The translations under genes and the position numbers were made by a program. A stretch of DNA of 64,000 nt, taken from contig NZ_JABBHF010000011.1 of the NCBI RefSeq assembly GCF_012910715.1, positions 41,631 through 105,630 on the forward strand, in the 5' to 3' direction. The DNA is from Flavivirga algicola. Its GTDB lineage: Bacteria; Bacteroidota; Bacteroidia; Flavobacteriales; Flavobacteriaceae. This document shows positions 50,485 through 59,573 of this stretch, one piece after another; the first letter of the stretch is position 1; the number at the start of each line of letters is the position of its first letter. The notes below the pieces were generated by a model. The model did no database searches. It was given only the letters and a program-made list of their open reading frames with translations, and had not been told where the DNA came from.

Positions 50485-50558
50485 TCTATGTTATTGATTT
50501 TGAATCTGCAATAAAAGAATTTTTATTTTGTAAATAAATACTTTCAATGAAATTTTAC

Positions 50559-50585
50559 TTGAAAGCATAATTTTTTTTAACTTTG
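50559..50585 (+). promoter_or_regulatory. Strong promoter abutting the HU/SPOR gene start
   Basis: TTG (50559-50561), 16 bases, TAACTTTG (50578-50585): a good -33/-7 pair. The -7 box ends four bases before the ATG at 50590, so the transcript should begin at or next to the start codon. Confidence 0.6.
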
Positions 50586-50589
50586 TTTT

Positions 50590-51525
50590 ATGCAATTAGA
50601 AACCTATATAAGCGATTTATTATACAGATATGAGTGTGTTACCATTCCTGAGTTTGGTGCTTTTTTAACACAACGTGTCTCTGCTACCATTCATGAAACT
50701 ACCAATGCTTTTTATCCTCCAAACAAAATGGTGTCGTTTAATGAGCAAATCCAAAAAAATGATGGGTTATTAGCACATTATATTGCTGACGTAGAAAAAA
50801 TCCCTTTCGAAATTGCCAATAAAAAAATTGCAAAACGCGTAAAGGTCTTAAAGTCTTATTTAACCCAAGGCGAAACACTTACTTTTAAGAATATTGGAGA
50901 CATTGTTTTTAATAGTGAGGGCAAGATTTTATTTGAACCTTCAAACCATCTTAACTATTTAACAGATTCATTTGGTCTGTCTCAATTTGTATCACCAGCT
51001 GTTGCTCGTGAAGTTTACAGAGAAGAGGTTGAAAAGATTGAAAAAGTAGTCCCTATTACGGTTACTCCAGAGAAGCGCAAAACCAGACCTTACTTAAAAT
51101 ATGCAGCAGTTGCTTTAGTTGCTTTAACACTTGGTGGTCTTGTAGGATCTAATTACTATATAAATCAAATTGAGCAACACAATCAATTAGCGCAAGAAGA
51201 AGCTACACAGCAATTGGATACTAAAATACAACAGGCAACATTTAATTTAAATCCACTTCCTGCCATAAACCTAAATGTTACTAAGCAAACAGGTAACTAC
51301 CATATTATTGCAGGCGCTTTTAGAGTTGAAGAAAACTGTGATAAAAAAATCTCGCAATTAAAGGCTGAGGGTTTTAAGGCTAGAAAGATTGGTGTTAATA
51401 GATATGGCTTGCATGAAGTTGTTTATGCCAGCTATGAGGACAGAATTGAAGCACTTCAAGCACTAAGGGCTATTAAAAAAACCCATGACAAAGCTGCATG
51501 GTTATCCGTTAAGGAATTGAACTAA
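50590..51525 (+). CDS. HU-CCDC81-like and SPOR domain membrane protein
   Basis: 311 residues. Residues 1 to about 130 resemble the HU-CCDC81 domains (ISDLLYRYECVTIPEFGAFLTQ, then LKSYLTQGETLTFKNIGDI). A TM helix (about 170-190, KYAAVALVALTLGGLVGSNYY) follows. The C-terminal SPOR domain (about 232-311) has NYHIIAGAFRVEENCDKKISQL. SPOR domains bind denuded septal peptidoglycan, so this type II-like membrane protein may link a cytoplasmic HU-like module to the division site. It is divergent from dprA and has a strong promoter directly at the start. Confidence 0.9.
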   Translation: MQLETYISDLLYRYECVTIPEFGAFLTQRVSATIHETTNAFYPPNKMVSFNEQIQKNDGLLAHYIADVEKIPFEIANKKIAKRVKVLKSYLTQGETLTFKNIGDIVFNSEGKILFEPSNHLNYLTDSFGLSQFVSPAVAREVYREEVEKIEKVVPITVTPEKRKTRPYLKYAAVALVALTLGGLVGSNYYINQIEQHNQLAQEEATQQLDTKIQQATFNLNPLPAINLNVTKQTGNYHIIAGAFRVEENCDKKISQLKAEGFKARKIGVNRYGLHEVVYASYEDRIEALQALRAIKKTHDKAAWLSVKELN

Positions 51526-51579
51526 GTTACGCTTCCTAATTATATCTTAAATAGTACTTAATAACTCCTAGAATCGTTT

Positions 51580-51587
51580 TACCTTTG
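51580..51587 (+). promoter_or_regulatory. -7 promoter box for the thioesterase gene
   Basis: TACCTTTG, an exact TAnnTTTG match, 23 bases before the ATG at 51611. The -33 region is weak. Confidence 0.5.
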
Positions 51588-51610
51588 CGAAATCATTAAA
51601 TTATTATATA

Positions 51611-52120
51611 ATGAAAGCAAAGACTCCTGAACAATCGAGAACCATACTAACCGATATGGTTTTACCTGGTGAAACCAATCCTTTAAATAATTTATTTGGT
51701 GGTGAATTATTAGCGAGAATGGATCGCGCGGCAAGTATTGCTGCGAGACGCCATTCACGACGTATTGTGGTTACAGCATCGGTAAATCATGTTGCTTTTA
51801 ACAGAGCTGTTCCCTTAGGAAGTGTTGTAACCGTTGAAGCAAAAGTGTCTCGCGCTTTTAACACCTCAATGGAAGTGTTTATTGATGTCTGGATAGAAGA
51901 TAGGGAGTCTGGTGATAAGACAAAAGCGAACGAAGCTATTTATACCTTTGTTGCTGTAGATGAAACAGGGCGCCCCATAGCAGTTCCTGAAGTCATTCCA
52001 GAAACCACTTTAGAAAAAGAGCGCTTTGATGCAGCATTACGCCGAAAACAATTAAGTTTATTATTAGCAGGAAAAATAAAACCAAATGAGGCTACAGAGT
52101 TAAAGGCCTTATTTGAGTAA
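51611..52120 (+). CDS. Acyl-CoA thioesterase, hotdog fold (YciA/BACH type)
   Basis: A 169-residue hotdog thioesterase. LPGETNPLNNLFGGELLARMDRAASIAARRHSRR carries the conserved N-x-x-x-x-x-F-G-G active-site region (NNLFGGELL), and VNHVAFNRAVPLGSVVTVEAKVS follows, with the family's D-x-V-x-F replaced by NHVAF. It hydrolyses acyl-CoA to free acid and CoA; chain-length preference is not readable. The last 30 residues are a charged helical tail. Monocistronic. Confidence 0.94.
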   Translation: MKAKTPEQSRTILTDMVLPGETNPLNNLFGGELLARMDRAASIAARRHSRRIVVTASVNHVAFNRAVPLGSVVTVEAKVSRAFNTSMEVFIDVWIEDRESGDKTKANEAIYTFVAVDETGRPIAVPEVIPETTLEKERFDAALRRKQLSLLLAGKIKPNEATELKALFE

Positions 52121-52174
52121 TTAAACCTTTTACTTTTCATTAAGTCTTATAGTAAAATCAAATCTAAAAAAGCT

Positions 52175-52387
52175 ATGAGATTATTTATTATTTTATTTTT
52201 CGTTTTATGCACAATAAATTTATCCTCTTGTGCTACCCGTGTCGCTACTAAGCCTGCAAAAATAACGGTTGTAAAAAAAGCCCCAAGGCATTACAAAATT
52301 GTAAGGGTTAAAGGGAAACGTTATTACTTTTGGAACGGAAATCATTACAAGAAAACAAGCAGAGGCTATGTTATTGTTAGGGTATAA
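52175..52387 (+). CDS. Small basic lipoprotein
   Basis: 70 residues: signal peptide FIILFFVLCTINLSSC with lipobox cysteine, then a short, very basic mature part rich in K, R and Y (RYYFWNGNHYKKTSRGYVIVRV). The aromatic, basic end recalls small envelope proteins with a Y-x-W/G-x-x-Y pattern. Function unknown. It is likely real because of the clear lipoprotein signal. Confidence 0.75.
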   Translation: MRLFIILFFVLCTINLSSCATRVATKPAKITVVKKAPRHYKIVRVKGKRYYFWNGNHYKKTSRGYVIVRV

Positions 52388-52481
52388 ACTTCTTTGAAAA
52401 TTATGTTTAAGAGAACTACTTAAAAAATAGGGCATTATTGCTCTTGAAAGAAATTTTCTTAATTTTTACTATACATAACAA

Positions 52482-52620
52482 AAAGAGGGAGTCTAAAAAG
52501 TCTTTGTAATTTGATTTGTCAGGTTGAGCCTGTCGAAAACAACATTGATTATCAGTATTTTAAAAATATTTCGACAAGCTCAATATGACATAGAACATAC
52601 TTTTTAGACACCCCCTTTTT
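52482..52620. repeat. Intergenic element with inverted termini (MITE- or terminator-like), copy B
   Basis: It begins AAAGAGGGAGTCTAAAAAGT (52482-52501) and ends ACTTTTTAGACACCCCCTTT (52599-52618), inverted copies apart from small changes. These termini match those of the element at 13501-13654. Inside is a second inverted pair, TTGTCAGGTTGAGCCTGTCG (52518-52537) and CGACAAGCTCAATATGACA (52572-52590). No coding content. Confidence 0.68.
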
Positions 52621-52673
52621 GTGGGTATGTAACAATTTAGTCTATGTACCGTCTTATATGAAAATCATATAAA

Positions 52674-53711
52674 ATGAAAAGTTCATATTTTGCTTCCCTA
52701 TTGCTGTTCTTAATTGCCACTTTTTCAGTAGCACAAAACAAATCTATTAAGGAAGAAAAATTTGTTTCCATTGGGGGTATAGAGCAATGGATAACTATAA
52801 AAGGAGAAGACAGAACAAAGCCTATTGTTCTCTTTATACATGGTGGTCCTGGAAGTGCTATGAGTCAATACGACAATGCTATTTATGGTAAGTGGGAAAA
52901 AGATTTTATTTTGGTCCATTGGGATCAAAGAGGAGCAGGAAGAACTTATGGACGTAATGCTCCAGCACAATTAAATGAAGCATATTTGATAGAAAACCCA
53001 TTGACCGTAGAACAGATGACCAAAGATGGTATTGAACTCACAAAATATCTTATTGACTACCTAAAGAAAGATAAAGTCATACTTCTTGGCTCTTCATGGG
53101 GCTCTCTCCTTGGTACAGAGATGGCTTTGAGTAATCCAGAACTTTTTTATGCTTATGTCGGGCATTCACAAATTGTCAACCCTTCAAAAGGTTTTATCTA
53201 TGCCTATGAAAAAACGTTTGCAATGGCAAAAAAAACAATTGATACTAACGCCATTGAAAAACTTGAGTCTTTTGGAAAGCCTCCATATAACAACCCAAGA
53301 AGTTATGGACAAATATTGCGCATTGTTAAAAAATACGAAAGGACCAATTCAACTCCAGCGCCAAATACTTGGTTTAAACTAGCCCCCGAATATGACAATG
53401 AAAAAGATAACAAAAACAGATATGAAGGGGATGATTATTCATTTTGTAATTTTGTTGGTTTTAAAAAATTGGGTGTAAAATCAATGGTAGCAGAAGTTGA
53501 TTTTAACAAAACTGGTTTAGAGTTTAAAATTCCTATTTATCTCATACAAGGCGAAAAAGATATATTGACGCCTAAAGAAATGAGCAAACCTTATTTTGAC
53601 AAAATAATAGCTCCAAAAAAAGAATATTTTTTATTGCCTAATGCTGCACATGGTTTTAATCAATCAGTCGTCGATAAACAATATGAGGTGATAAAAAAAA
53701 TTGAATATTAA
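52674..53711 (+). CDS. Secreted alpha/beta hydrolase, proline iminopeptidase-like (S33)
   Basis: 345 residues with a signal peptide (YFASLLLFLIATFSVAQ). S33 features: oxyanion HGGPGSAMSQYD, then FILVHWDQRGAGRTYGR, nucleophile GSSWGSLLG, acid in GEKDILTPKEM, histidine in NAAHGFNQS. Proline iminopeptidases and related hydrolases share this pattern; the substrate here is open. It follows the inverted-repeat element and has no same-strand partner. Confidence 0.92.
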   Translation: MKSSYFASLLLFLIATFSVAQNKSIKEEKFVSIGGIEQWITIKGEDRTKPIVLFIHGGPGSAMSQYDNAIYGKWEKDFILVHWDQRGAGRTYGRNAPAQLNEAYLIENPLTVEQMTKDGIELTKYLIDYLKKDKVILLGSSWGSLLGTEMALSNPELFYAYVGHSQIVNPSKGFIYAYEKTFAMAKKTIDTNAIEKLESFGKPPYNNPRSYGQILRIVKKYERTNSTPAPNTWFKLAPEYDNEKDNKNRYEGDDYSFCNFVGFKKLGVKSMVAEVDFNKTGLEFKIPIYLIQGEKDILTPKEMSKPYFDKIIAPKKEYFLLPNAAHGFNQSVVDKQYEVIKKIEY

Positions 53712-53911
53712 AAAAGTCCTCTCATAACCCAGACCCAGACTACTATAGTCAACCTGAGCAATACTGTTATCATTAATTACAACTGAATTCTTAATCGGAT
53801 TCATATCTGTTTTTGTTATCTTTCCAGTCACGACGAAAATAATCCTGTGGATTTTCTCGCAACAATTCAAGAACAAGAGCGTTAGGCCTTATTAAAACAA
53901 CTGATATTTAA

Positions 53912-54454
53912 ATGAATTTTATTGATGCACAAAAAGATATGCGCAAATCTTACTTTGGCGGTGGCCCAGGTGCTTTTGTGTCTGGAATTGTATGGCTAAC
54001 ATCTGGGATTACGGCATTAATTGGTACAAAACAAATTAGCGTACTTGTCTTCTTTTTTGGAGGCATGTTAATTCACCCCTTAGGAATAGTGCTATCCAAA
54101 GCCTTAAACAGGTCTGGAAAGCATAAAAGTGGTAACCCCTTATCTTATCTAGCGCTAGAGAGCACTTTTATATTATTTATTGGACTATTTATAGCTTACT
54201 TCTCATTACAAGTTCGCCCTAATTGGTTTTTTTCAATAATGATATTAATTATTGGAGGTCGGTACTTAGTATTTTCTTCAATTTATGGAATGCGGGTTTA
54301 CTGGATTTTTGGGGCAACATTAATTTTATCGGGAATTGGTGGGTTGATTTTTAATACACCTTTTCATTTAATTGGATTAATTGGGGGCATCATAGAAATT
54401 CTATACTCATCTATTATTATATATCTAGAAAAGAGTAATCTTGAAAAAAACTAA
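53912..54454 (+). CDS. Uncharacterised multipass membrane protein
   Basis: 180 residues with about five hydrophobic segments, beginning NFIDAQKDMRKSYFGGGPGAFVSGIVWL. The glycine-rich FGGGPGAFVSG motif is distinctive, and the second half is highly hydrophobic (FSIMILIIGGRYLVFSSIYG). I do not recognise the family with certainty. Convergent with the EnvC-like gene seven bases away. Confidence 0.8.
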   Translation: MNFIDAQKDMRKSYFGGGPGAFVSGIVWLTSGITALIGTKQISVLVFFFGGMLIHPLGIVLSKALNRSGKHKSGNPLSYLALESTFILFIGLFIAYFSLQVRPNWFFSIMILIIGGRYLVFSSIYGMRVYWIFGATLILSGIGGLIFNTPFHLIGLIGGIIEILYSSIIIYLEKSNLEKN

Positions 54455-54461
54455 GCACTTA

Positions 54462-55691
54462 TCACATCTTATAAATCCAAGAAGCTGGGTTTTCGGTACT
54501 TGTTCCTTTAGATATTGTAAAGCTTAAAATGGTTTCACCATTGGACGGATTGGTAAAAACCTTACCTATCTCCTGTTTGGTAGATACTTTATCTCCTTTT
54601 TTAACAAAAACGCTGGATAGGTTCTTGTATATGGTTAGATAATTTCCATGGCGAATCATCACGATGGGGTTAACATTTTTCATCTTGAGTATTTCGCTCA
54701 CTTCACCATTAAAAACAGCTCTAACTTTAGACCCTTTTTGTGTTGCAATTCTAACACCATGGCTCTTAATGGTTAACGACTTATCTATAGGATGTCTTTG
54801 TGTGCCATAACCCAACCTTACCACACCTCTTTCAACTGGCCAGGGTAATTTACCTTTATTCGCTATAAAGTTGGATGCTAAAACTTTTTCTTCTGCCGTA
54901 AGCGCGAAACTTTTTGAAGTTGCTACCTTTCCTGCTTTTTTATTGGACCTGGCAATAGCCGCTTTAATAATACGATCTATTTCTCTATCAATTCTATTGG
55001 CTTCTCTTTGTTTTTGTCTTATTTGAGACGTGTATCGCGACAGGTTCTGCTTAATTGACCTCATTAGGACCTGATGTTGCTTGCGTTCTGATTCTAATGA
55101 TTTTTGAATGACTTTATTATCGGCAATCAACCGTTTTTTATCTTCTTTCTGATCTTGCAAATCTCTATTTGTAGTTTGTAACTCGGATGTTTTAGCTTTT
55201 ATAGTTTCCCCTTGCTGTTTTTGATGATCGGAATACTGTTTTATATACTGCAATCGTTTGTATGCTTGTTTAAAATCATCAGACGACAGCAAAAACATAA
55301 TTCTACTTTGTTTATTTTTACTTTTATAAGACTTCACAATCATAGCAGCATAATCTTCCTTCAGTTCCTTTAATTCTCCCCTTAAAGCCGTTATTTTCTT
55401 TTGGTTCGAATTAATCTTACGTGTTAACAAATTAGCTTGCTGGTTAGTCACTTTAATAAGGTTAGAAAGCACATTTATCTTATAATTAAAATCTTCTATT
55501 AATGATAATTGTGATTTTTCTTTTGATTTGTTTTCGGCACGTAGTTCATTAATTTTCTGAATTTCTCTGCGCAATTCTTGTCGGCGGGATTCTAACTGCT
55601 TTTGTTTATTATTCTGGGAAAAAACAAAAGCCCCACATAGTAAAAACACTATACAAAATATTATTTTATATGAAGAATCCTTATTTAGCAT
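54462..55691 (-). CDS. EnvC-like murein hydrolase activator (degenerate M23/LytM)
   Basis: 409 residues: signal peptide (KIIFCIVFLLCGAFVFSQ), a long coiled coil (about 25-240, rich in Q/K/E/L), and a C-terminal LytM/M23 domain (about 285-409). The zinc ligands of active M23 peptidases are not intact: the usual HxGxD block reads SHGVRIATQKG, and the final HxH is replaced by SFTISKG. This fits EnvC-type proteins, which activate amidases instead of cutting peptidoglycan. Its start overlaps the DUF4292 stop by one base. Last gene of the minus-strand operon. Confidence 0.93.
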   Translation of the reverse strand: MLNKDSSYKIIFCIVFLLCGAFVFSQNNKQKQLESRRQELRREIQKINELRAENKSKEKSQLSLIEDFNYKINVLSNLIKVTNQQANLLTRKINSNQKKITALRGELKELKEDYAAMIVKSYKSKNKQSRIMFLLSSDDFKQAYKRLQYIKQYSDHQKQQGETIKAKTSELQTTNRDLQDQKEDKKRLIADNKVIQKSLESERKQHQVLMRSIKQNLSRYTSQIRQKQREANRIDREIDRIIKAAIARSNKKAGKVATSKSFALTAEEKVLASNFIANKGKLPWPVERGVVRLGYGTQRHPIDKSLTIKSHGVRIATQKGSKVRAVFNGEVSEILKMKNVNPIVMIRHGNYLTIYKNLSSVFVKKGDKVSTKQEIGKVFTNPSNGETILSFTISKGTSTENPASWIYKM

Positions 55692-56458
55692 TAAAGTTTT
55701 ATTTCTTTAAATCCTGATGGTATTTTAAATGGAAACCGCAATTCTTCATTTAGAGTTACGTTTTTAAACTCTAAATTTATAATGGTTTCTTCATTAGTTT
55801 CTAAAGCAATAACTTTTATCTTTTCTGGAAGAATCTGTTTCTCAACATCTTGATGCGATAGGTAATCTATTTGTAGATGCCTAAACTCTTTTGGTTGCGA
55901 TATTTGTTGTGATTTTACTTTAAAATGTGATGGATCTAGCAAAAAGAATATCTCAAAAAGCTCACGTTGTTTTTTAGGTTGGAGAATATAAGATTCATCA
56001 TCAACAGAACCTTTGTAAGCACCATCTTTTAAATTGAATATAGCCTCTCCCAATAGTAAATTTTGAACCTTTTGAAAATCTAACTCTGTTCCTAATAAAT
56101 CACTTAAATACTTATAATCGCCATCAAAATAAGTGTTATCCAACTTATTGTAAAAGCTTACTTTTTCTGGTGTAATTAATGCTTTTACTATCGAAAATGT
56201 AGCACTCATCCATAAGACTTCATCTTTTTTAGCCCTAAAGCTTACCGAATGTGATTGCGAATCCCCTTTTTGTGTATAGGTTATTTTAAGGGTAGACTTA
56301 AACGTTTTAAAATTAGGAGTCTGTTTGGCATTTTCTTTTATTAATTGCTTTGTGGAGAGCTTAAAATTAGCCTCTCCCGCAGTAATTGTCCTTGATGATT
56401 TACAATTAAATACCAATAATACTAAAAAGGCTAAAGTGAGCTGAAGGCGTATATTCAT
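55691..56458 (-). CDS. DUF4292 lipoprotein
   Basis: 255 residues with signal LTLAFLVLLVFNC (lipobox cysteine at 19), then KSSRTITAGEANFKLSTKQL. The DUF4292 pattern is seen in FKTFKSTLKITYTQKGDSQSHSVSFRAKKDEVLWMSATF, a LolB/LolA-like beta fold by analogy (quoted here as two parts: FKSTLKITYTQKG and VLWMSATFSIVK). Gene order TPR, DUF4292, EnvC-like is conserved in flavobacteria and suggests outer-membrane or cell-wall work. It overlaps both neighbours by one base. Confidence 0.9.
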   Translation of the reverse strand: MNIRLQLTLAFLVLLVFNCKSSRTITAGEANFKLSTKQLIKENAKQTPNFKTFKSTLKITYTQKGDSQSHSVSFRAKKDEVLWMSATFSIVKALITPEKVSFYNKLDNTYFDGDYKYLSDLLGTELDFQKVQNLLLGEAIFNLKDGAYKGSVDDESYILQPKKQRELFEIFFLLDPSHFKVKSQQISQPKEFRHLQIDYLSHQDVEKQILPEKIKVIALETNEETIINLEFKNVTLNEELRFPFKIPSGFKEIKL

Positions 56459-57819
56459 TAATTCGAACTTTCTAATTGTTTTGCTTTATCACTAAACGTT
56501 TTGGCTTTAGCTGTATTGTTTAATAGGGTATGGGCTTTACTTAATTGATTGTAAAAATCCGTTTTCATTTTAGTATCATCAATAATATAATCCAGTCCCG
56601 CTTCCAAAATATCTATGGCTTTTTTAGGTTGATTTAATTGGTTTAATGCAACACCATTTATTAAATAAAATAAGGGTTGGGACGGATATTTTTGAAGAGC
56701 CTCACTACTTTTTTCTTCAGCTAAATGATACTTCTGTAAATCAATATAAAGTAATAGTACATTACGAAAAACACCAAAATTATTTGGCTCTAACTTTAAG
56801 GCCTCTTCAAAATACTCTAAAGCCTTTTCTTTATTCTTTTTAGTTAGATAGTACTGACCTAATTCAATGAGCGATTTGCTATTATCCTTATTATCAACCA
56901 TAGCTGTAGCTTCTACCAAATCTGCTTCATATTGTGGGTTATTGCCAACAAACTTCACAAAATCTGTTAACACTTTTAGTTTCGCTTCTGGTTTTATTTC
57001 GTTGCTTTTAACAACAATTTTCATAGATTCAATAGCTCTTTCTGCATCGTTGTCGTCTAAATAAAATTTATAAAGTGCTAAATGGACTAATTGCGAATTC
57101 GGATTAATTTTTAAAAGCTCCTTCGCTGTTTCGAAGGCTTTTTCTTTTTCATCGTTTTCACTGTAACGAAAAATTAAAGCTAAATAATTAGATTCTTTAT
57201 CTGGATGATCCTCAACACGCTTTTCAAGATTTTTTATTTGATCTTTTTTACGTCCTGTTGCTTTGTAAATCTGATCACGCATTCTATCACGAGACATGGA
57301 AATACCAAATTTTGAATCTAATTCATCTAAAAGCTTTAATGCTTCATCATATTTTTTAGATCTAAGATAAAGTGATGCTAAATCTTCTTTATAATCTGGA
57401 TGGTATTTAACAAGTTGCTTAACCGTTTTTATAGCTTTATCAAAATCATTTTGCGATGCATAAAATCCGTATAATTCATCTAAAAACCATTCGTTATCTG
57501 GTTCTTTGTTTACGGCTTTTTTTAAGGCTTCTTCTGCTGCTTGATAATTTTTGAGTTTCTTGTAGTTTTTACCTAATTCATAGTACAAAACGGGTACCGA
57601 ATTATCCAGTTCTATACATTTTAAAAGCGATTCAACCGATCTGTCATAATTTTCAATACCCTTTTGTTTCAAGGCTTCATAGAAAAGCTCTTGAAATTTG
57701 TCTTCAACATTGCCTAAATCGTCATCGGGCTTTTTATTAAAATCTACCTGTGCATAATTAATCTGTGGAAAAATTAACATTCCAAAAAACACAAATAATA
57801 TGTAGATTTTATATTTCAT
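56458..57819 (-). CDS. Tetratricopeptide repeat protein
   Basis: 453 residues with signal peptide (ILFVFFGMLIFPQINYAQ) and about nine TPR units covering most of the rest, for example PVLYYELGKNYKKLKNYQAAEEALKKA and KSLIELGQYYLTKKNKEKALEYFEEALKLEPNN (in parts: YYELGKNYKKL, EKALEYFEEALKLEPNN). Periplasmic scaffold by family. Its stop overlaps the start of the DUF4292 gene, so the two are co-translated. Confidence 0.92.
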   Translation of the reverse strand: MKYKIYILFVFFGMLIFPQINYAQVDFNKKPDDDLGNVEDKFQELFYEALKQKGIENYDRSVESLLKCIELDNSVPVLYYELGKNYKKLKNYQAAEEALKKAVNKEPDNEWFLDELYGFYASQNDFDKAIKTVKQLVKYHPDYKEDLASLYLRSKKYDEALKLLDELDSKFGISMSRDRMRDQIYKATGRKKDQIKNLEKRVEDHPDKESNYLALIFRYSENDEKEKAFETAKELLKINPNSQLVHLALYKFYLDDNDAERAIESMKIVVKSNEIKPEAKLKVLTDFVKFVGNNPQYEADLVEATAMVDNKDNSKSLIELGQYYLTKKNKEKALEYFEEALKLEPNNFGVFRNVLLLYIDLQKYHLAEEKSSEALQKYPSQPLFYLINGVALNQLNQPKKAIDILEAGLDYIIDDTKMKTDFYNQLSKAHTLLNNTAKAKTFSDKAKQLESSN

Positions 57820-57931
57820 CTATTAATTTATCACGTACGTTGCTTTATTCTGCATAATGAATAGGCTTCAAATACCATTCCGAAAATTTGCTTAATTAGG
57901 ATTAATTCCCTCCTACTAGGGAACAACAATA

Positions 57932-58951
57932 TTACTCTAAAACTGAATAATCGCCAATACTAATAGATGTATAATCGCCATCATATTTAACATGATTACC
58001 TATCATAGCATCATCTAAATTAGCATTTTTAATTGTGGTATGTGTTTGAATTAAGCTATTCTTAACACTTGAATTCTCGACTACACTATCATTTCCTATA
58101 GATACGTAAGGCCCTATCGTACTATCTTTAAGGACAACGTTTTCACCAATAAAACAAGGATCTATAATAGTTGAATTATCTAATTTCGCCGAGGCAGATA
58201 CCAATTGCTCTTCACCATCTGCTTTTAAAAAGCCTAGCATCCTTTGATTCGTTTCTATGGTTATAACTTTATTACCGCAGTCCATCCATTCATCAACAGT
58301 TCCTGTTTTAAATATTTTTCCCTCTGCCATCATACGTTTTATACCATCATTAATTTGGTACTCGCCACCATTCATAATGTTTTCATCCAGAATTTCTTGT
58401 AGCTTTCCTTTTAAAACAGCGACATCTTTAAAATAGTAAATTCCAATAACTGCCTGATCGCTTACAAAGGTTTCTGGTTTTTCAACCAACTCAACAATTT
58501 CATCGTTTCCATTTAATTTAACGACTCCATAAGCTTCTGGGTTTTCTACTTGTTTGGTCCAAATAACACTATCTGCTGTCTGGTCTAAATCAAATTTAGC
58601 TCTAATTAGTGTATCTGCATATGCAATCACTGCTGGACCAGAGAGTGATGGTTTTGCACACATAATGGCATGACCTGTTCCTAATGGTTGATCTTGACGA
58701 TAGATAGACGCTTTAGCTCCTAACTCCTTTGCTAGATCCTCTAAACTTGAAACCACATCGTCACCGAACCAAGCTGGGTCTCCTAAAACAAAGGCTATTT
58801 CTTCTATAGGTTGTTTTAAAACTTTAGCAATATCTTTTACTAGTCTGTGAACAATTGGTTGTCCAGCTACCGGGATTAATGGTTTTGGAACTGTTAAACT
58901 GTGCGGACGTAAACGAGAACCTCGCCCTGCCATGGGTACTATTATTTTCAT
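57932..58951 (-). CDS. Sugar-phosphate nucleotidyltransferase with left-handed beta-helix tail
   Basis: 339 residues. The N-terminal nucleotidyltransferase domain starts MKIIVPMAGRGSRLRPHSLT with the G-x-G-x-R nucleotide loop and PKPLIPVAGQPIV. GVVKLNGNDEIVELVEKP and MNGGEYQINDGIKRM are substrate-site segments. From about 255 a left-handed beta-helix of hexapeptide repeats follows (IIDPCFIGENVVLKDSTIG). It makes an NDP-sugar; glucose-1-phosphate thymidylyl- or uridylyltransferase is likely, but the exact sugar is not decidable. It lies with a flippase and dut in a surface-polysaccharide neighbourhood. Confidence 0.92.
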   Translation of the reverse strand: MKIIVPMAGRGSRLRPHSLTVPKPLIPVAGQPIVHRLVKDIAKVLKQPIEEIAFVLGDPAWFGDDVVSSLEDLAKELGAKASIYRQDQPLGTGHAIMCAKPSLSGPAVIAYADTLIRAKFDLDQTADSVIWTKQVENPEAYGVVKLNGNDEIVELVEKPETFVSDQAVIGIYYFKDVAVLKGKLQEILDENIMNGGEYQINDGIKRMMAEGKIFKTGTVDEWMDCGNKVITIETNQRMLGFLKADGEEQLVSASAKLDNSTIIDPCFIGENVVLKDSTIGPYVSIGNDSVVENSSVKNSLIQTHTTIKNANLDDAMIGNHVKYDGDYTSISIGDYSVLE

Positions 58952-59137
58952 CTATAACATTTTTGTCATTCCCTCGTAGGAGGAAATCTTTTTAATTAAA
59001 TTTCTATTTCCAAATAGGTTTCTACAAGCTCAACCTGACAATGTAACTTCTTTATATCCTTCACGGAAACCTTAAGTTTTTTTAGCCAGGAATACACGAA
59101 AGTTATATTTCAAAAATCGTTAATCGTAATTCTTCAA
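58952..59137. repeat. Dispersed palindromic intergenic element, copy 3 (divergent)
   Basis: TCATTCCCTCGTAGGAGGAAATC (58965-58987, described by its arms ATTCCCTC and GAGGAAAT) is followed by CTTTTTAATTAAATTTC, which resembles the core of the elements at 1705-1730 and 21206-21231. A CAAGCTCAACCTGACAATG motif follows. A smaller relative, ATTCCCTCCTACTAGGGAA, occurs near 57903. Confidence 0.5.
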
Positions 59138-59572
59138 TCACTTCACCCCCGTACTACCAAAACCACCTTTTCCTCGTGAGGTTTCAGATAGCTCTTCTAC
59201 TATAACCCATTCGGCACGTTCGTGTTTTGCAATCACTAATTGCGCCACACGCTCTCCATTTTCGATAGTAAAATCGTCATTTGAAAGATTTACCAAAATT
59301 ACACCTATCTCACCTCTGTAATCGGCATCAACCGTTCCTGGTGCATTTAAAACTGTAATCCCTTTTTTTGCAGCCAAACCGCTACGAGGCCTTACCTGCG
59401 CTTCAAACCCAATGGGAAGCTCAATAAACAAACCTGTTTTAACGATGGTACGTTCTAAAGGCTTCAATATAATGGCTTCCGAGATATTAGCTCTTAAATC
59501 CATACCTGCCGATGCTATGGTCTCATAGTTTGGCAAATCATGATTGGATTTATTTATTATCTTAATTTGCAT
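59138..59572 (-). CDS. dut: dUTP diphosphatase
   Basis: A 144-residue trimeric dUTPase that hydrolyses dUTP to dUMP and PPi. Five motifs present: AGMDLRA (1), [12 protein letters not shown] (2), [14 protein letters not shown] (3), [10 protein letters not shown] (4) and the C-terminal [10 protein letters not shown] (5). It starts one base after the flippase stop, so it is co-transcribed with it. No anomalies. Confidence 0.98.
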   Translation of the reverse strand: MQIKIINKSNHDLPNYETIASAGMDLRANISEAIILKPLERTIVKTGLFIELPIGFEAQVRPRSGLAAKKGITVLNAPGTVDADYRGEIGVILVNLSNDDFTIENGERVAQLVIAKHERAEWVIVEELSETSRGKGGFGSTGVK

Positions 59573-59573
59573 G

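Noticed and set aside
53664..53876. 70-codon minus-strand frame after the S33 hydrolase
   Set aside because: It overlaps the hydrolase end and has no signal or motif; the 200-base spacer otherwise shows nothing clear.
54462..55691. Active M23 peptidase
   Set aside because: The zinc ligands of the LytM domain are not intact, so an EnvC-type activator is more likely.
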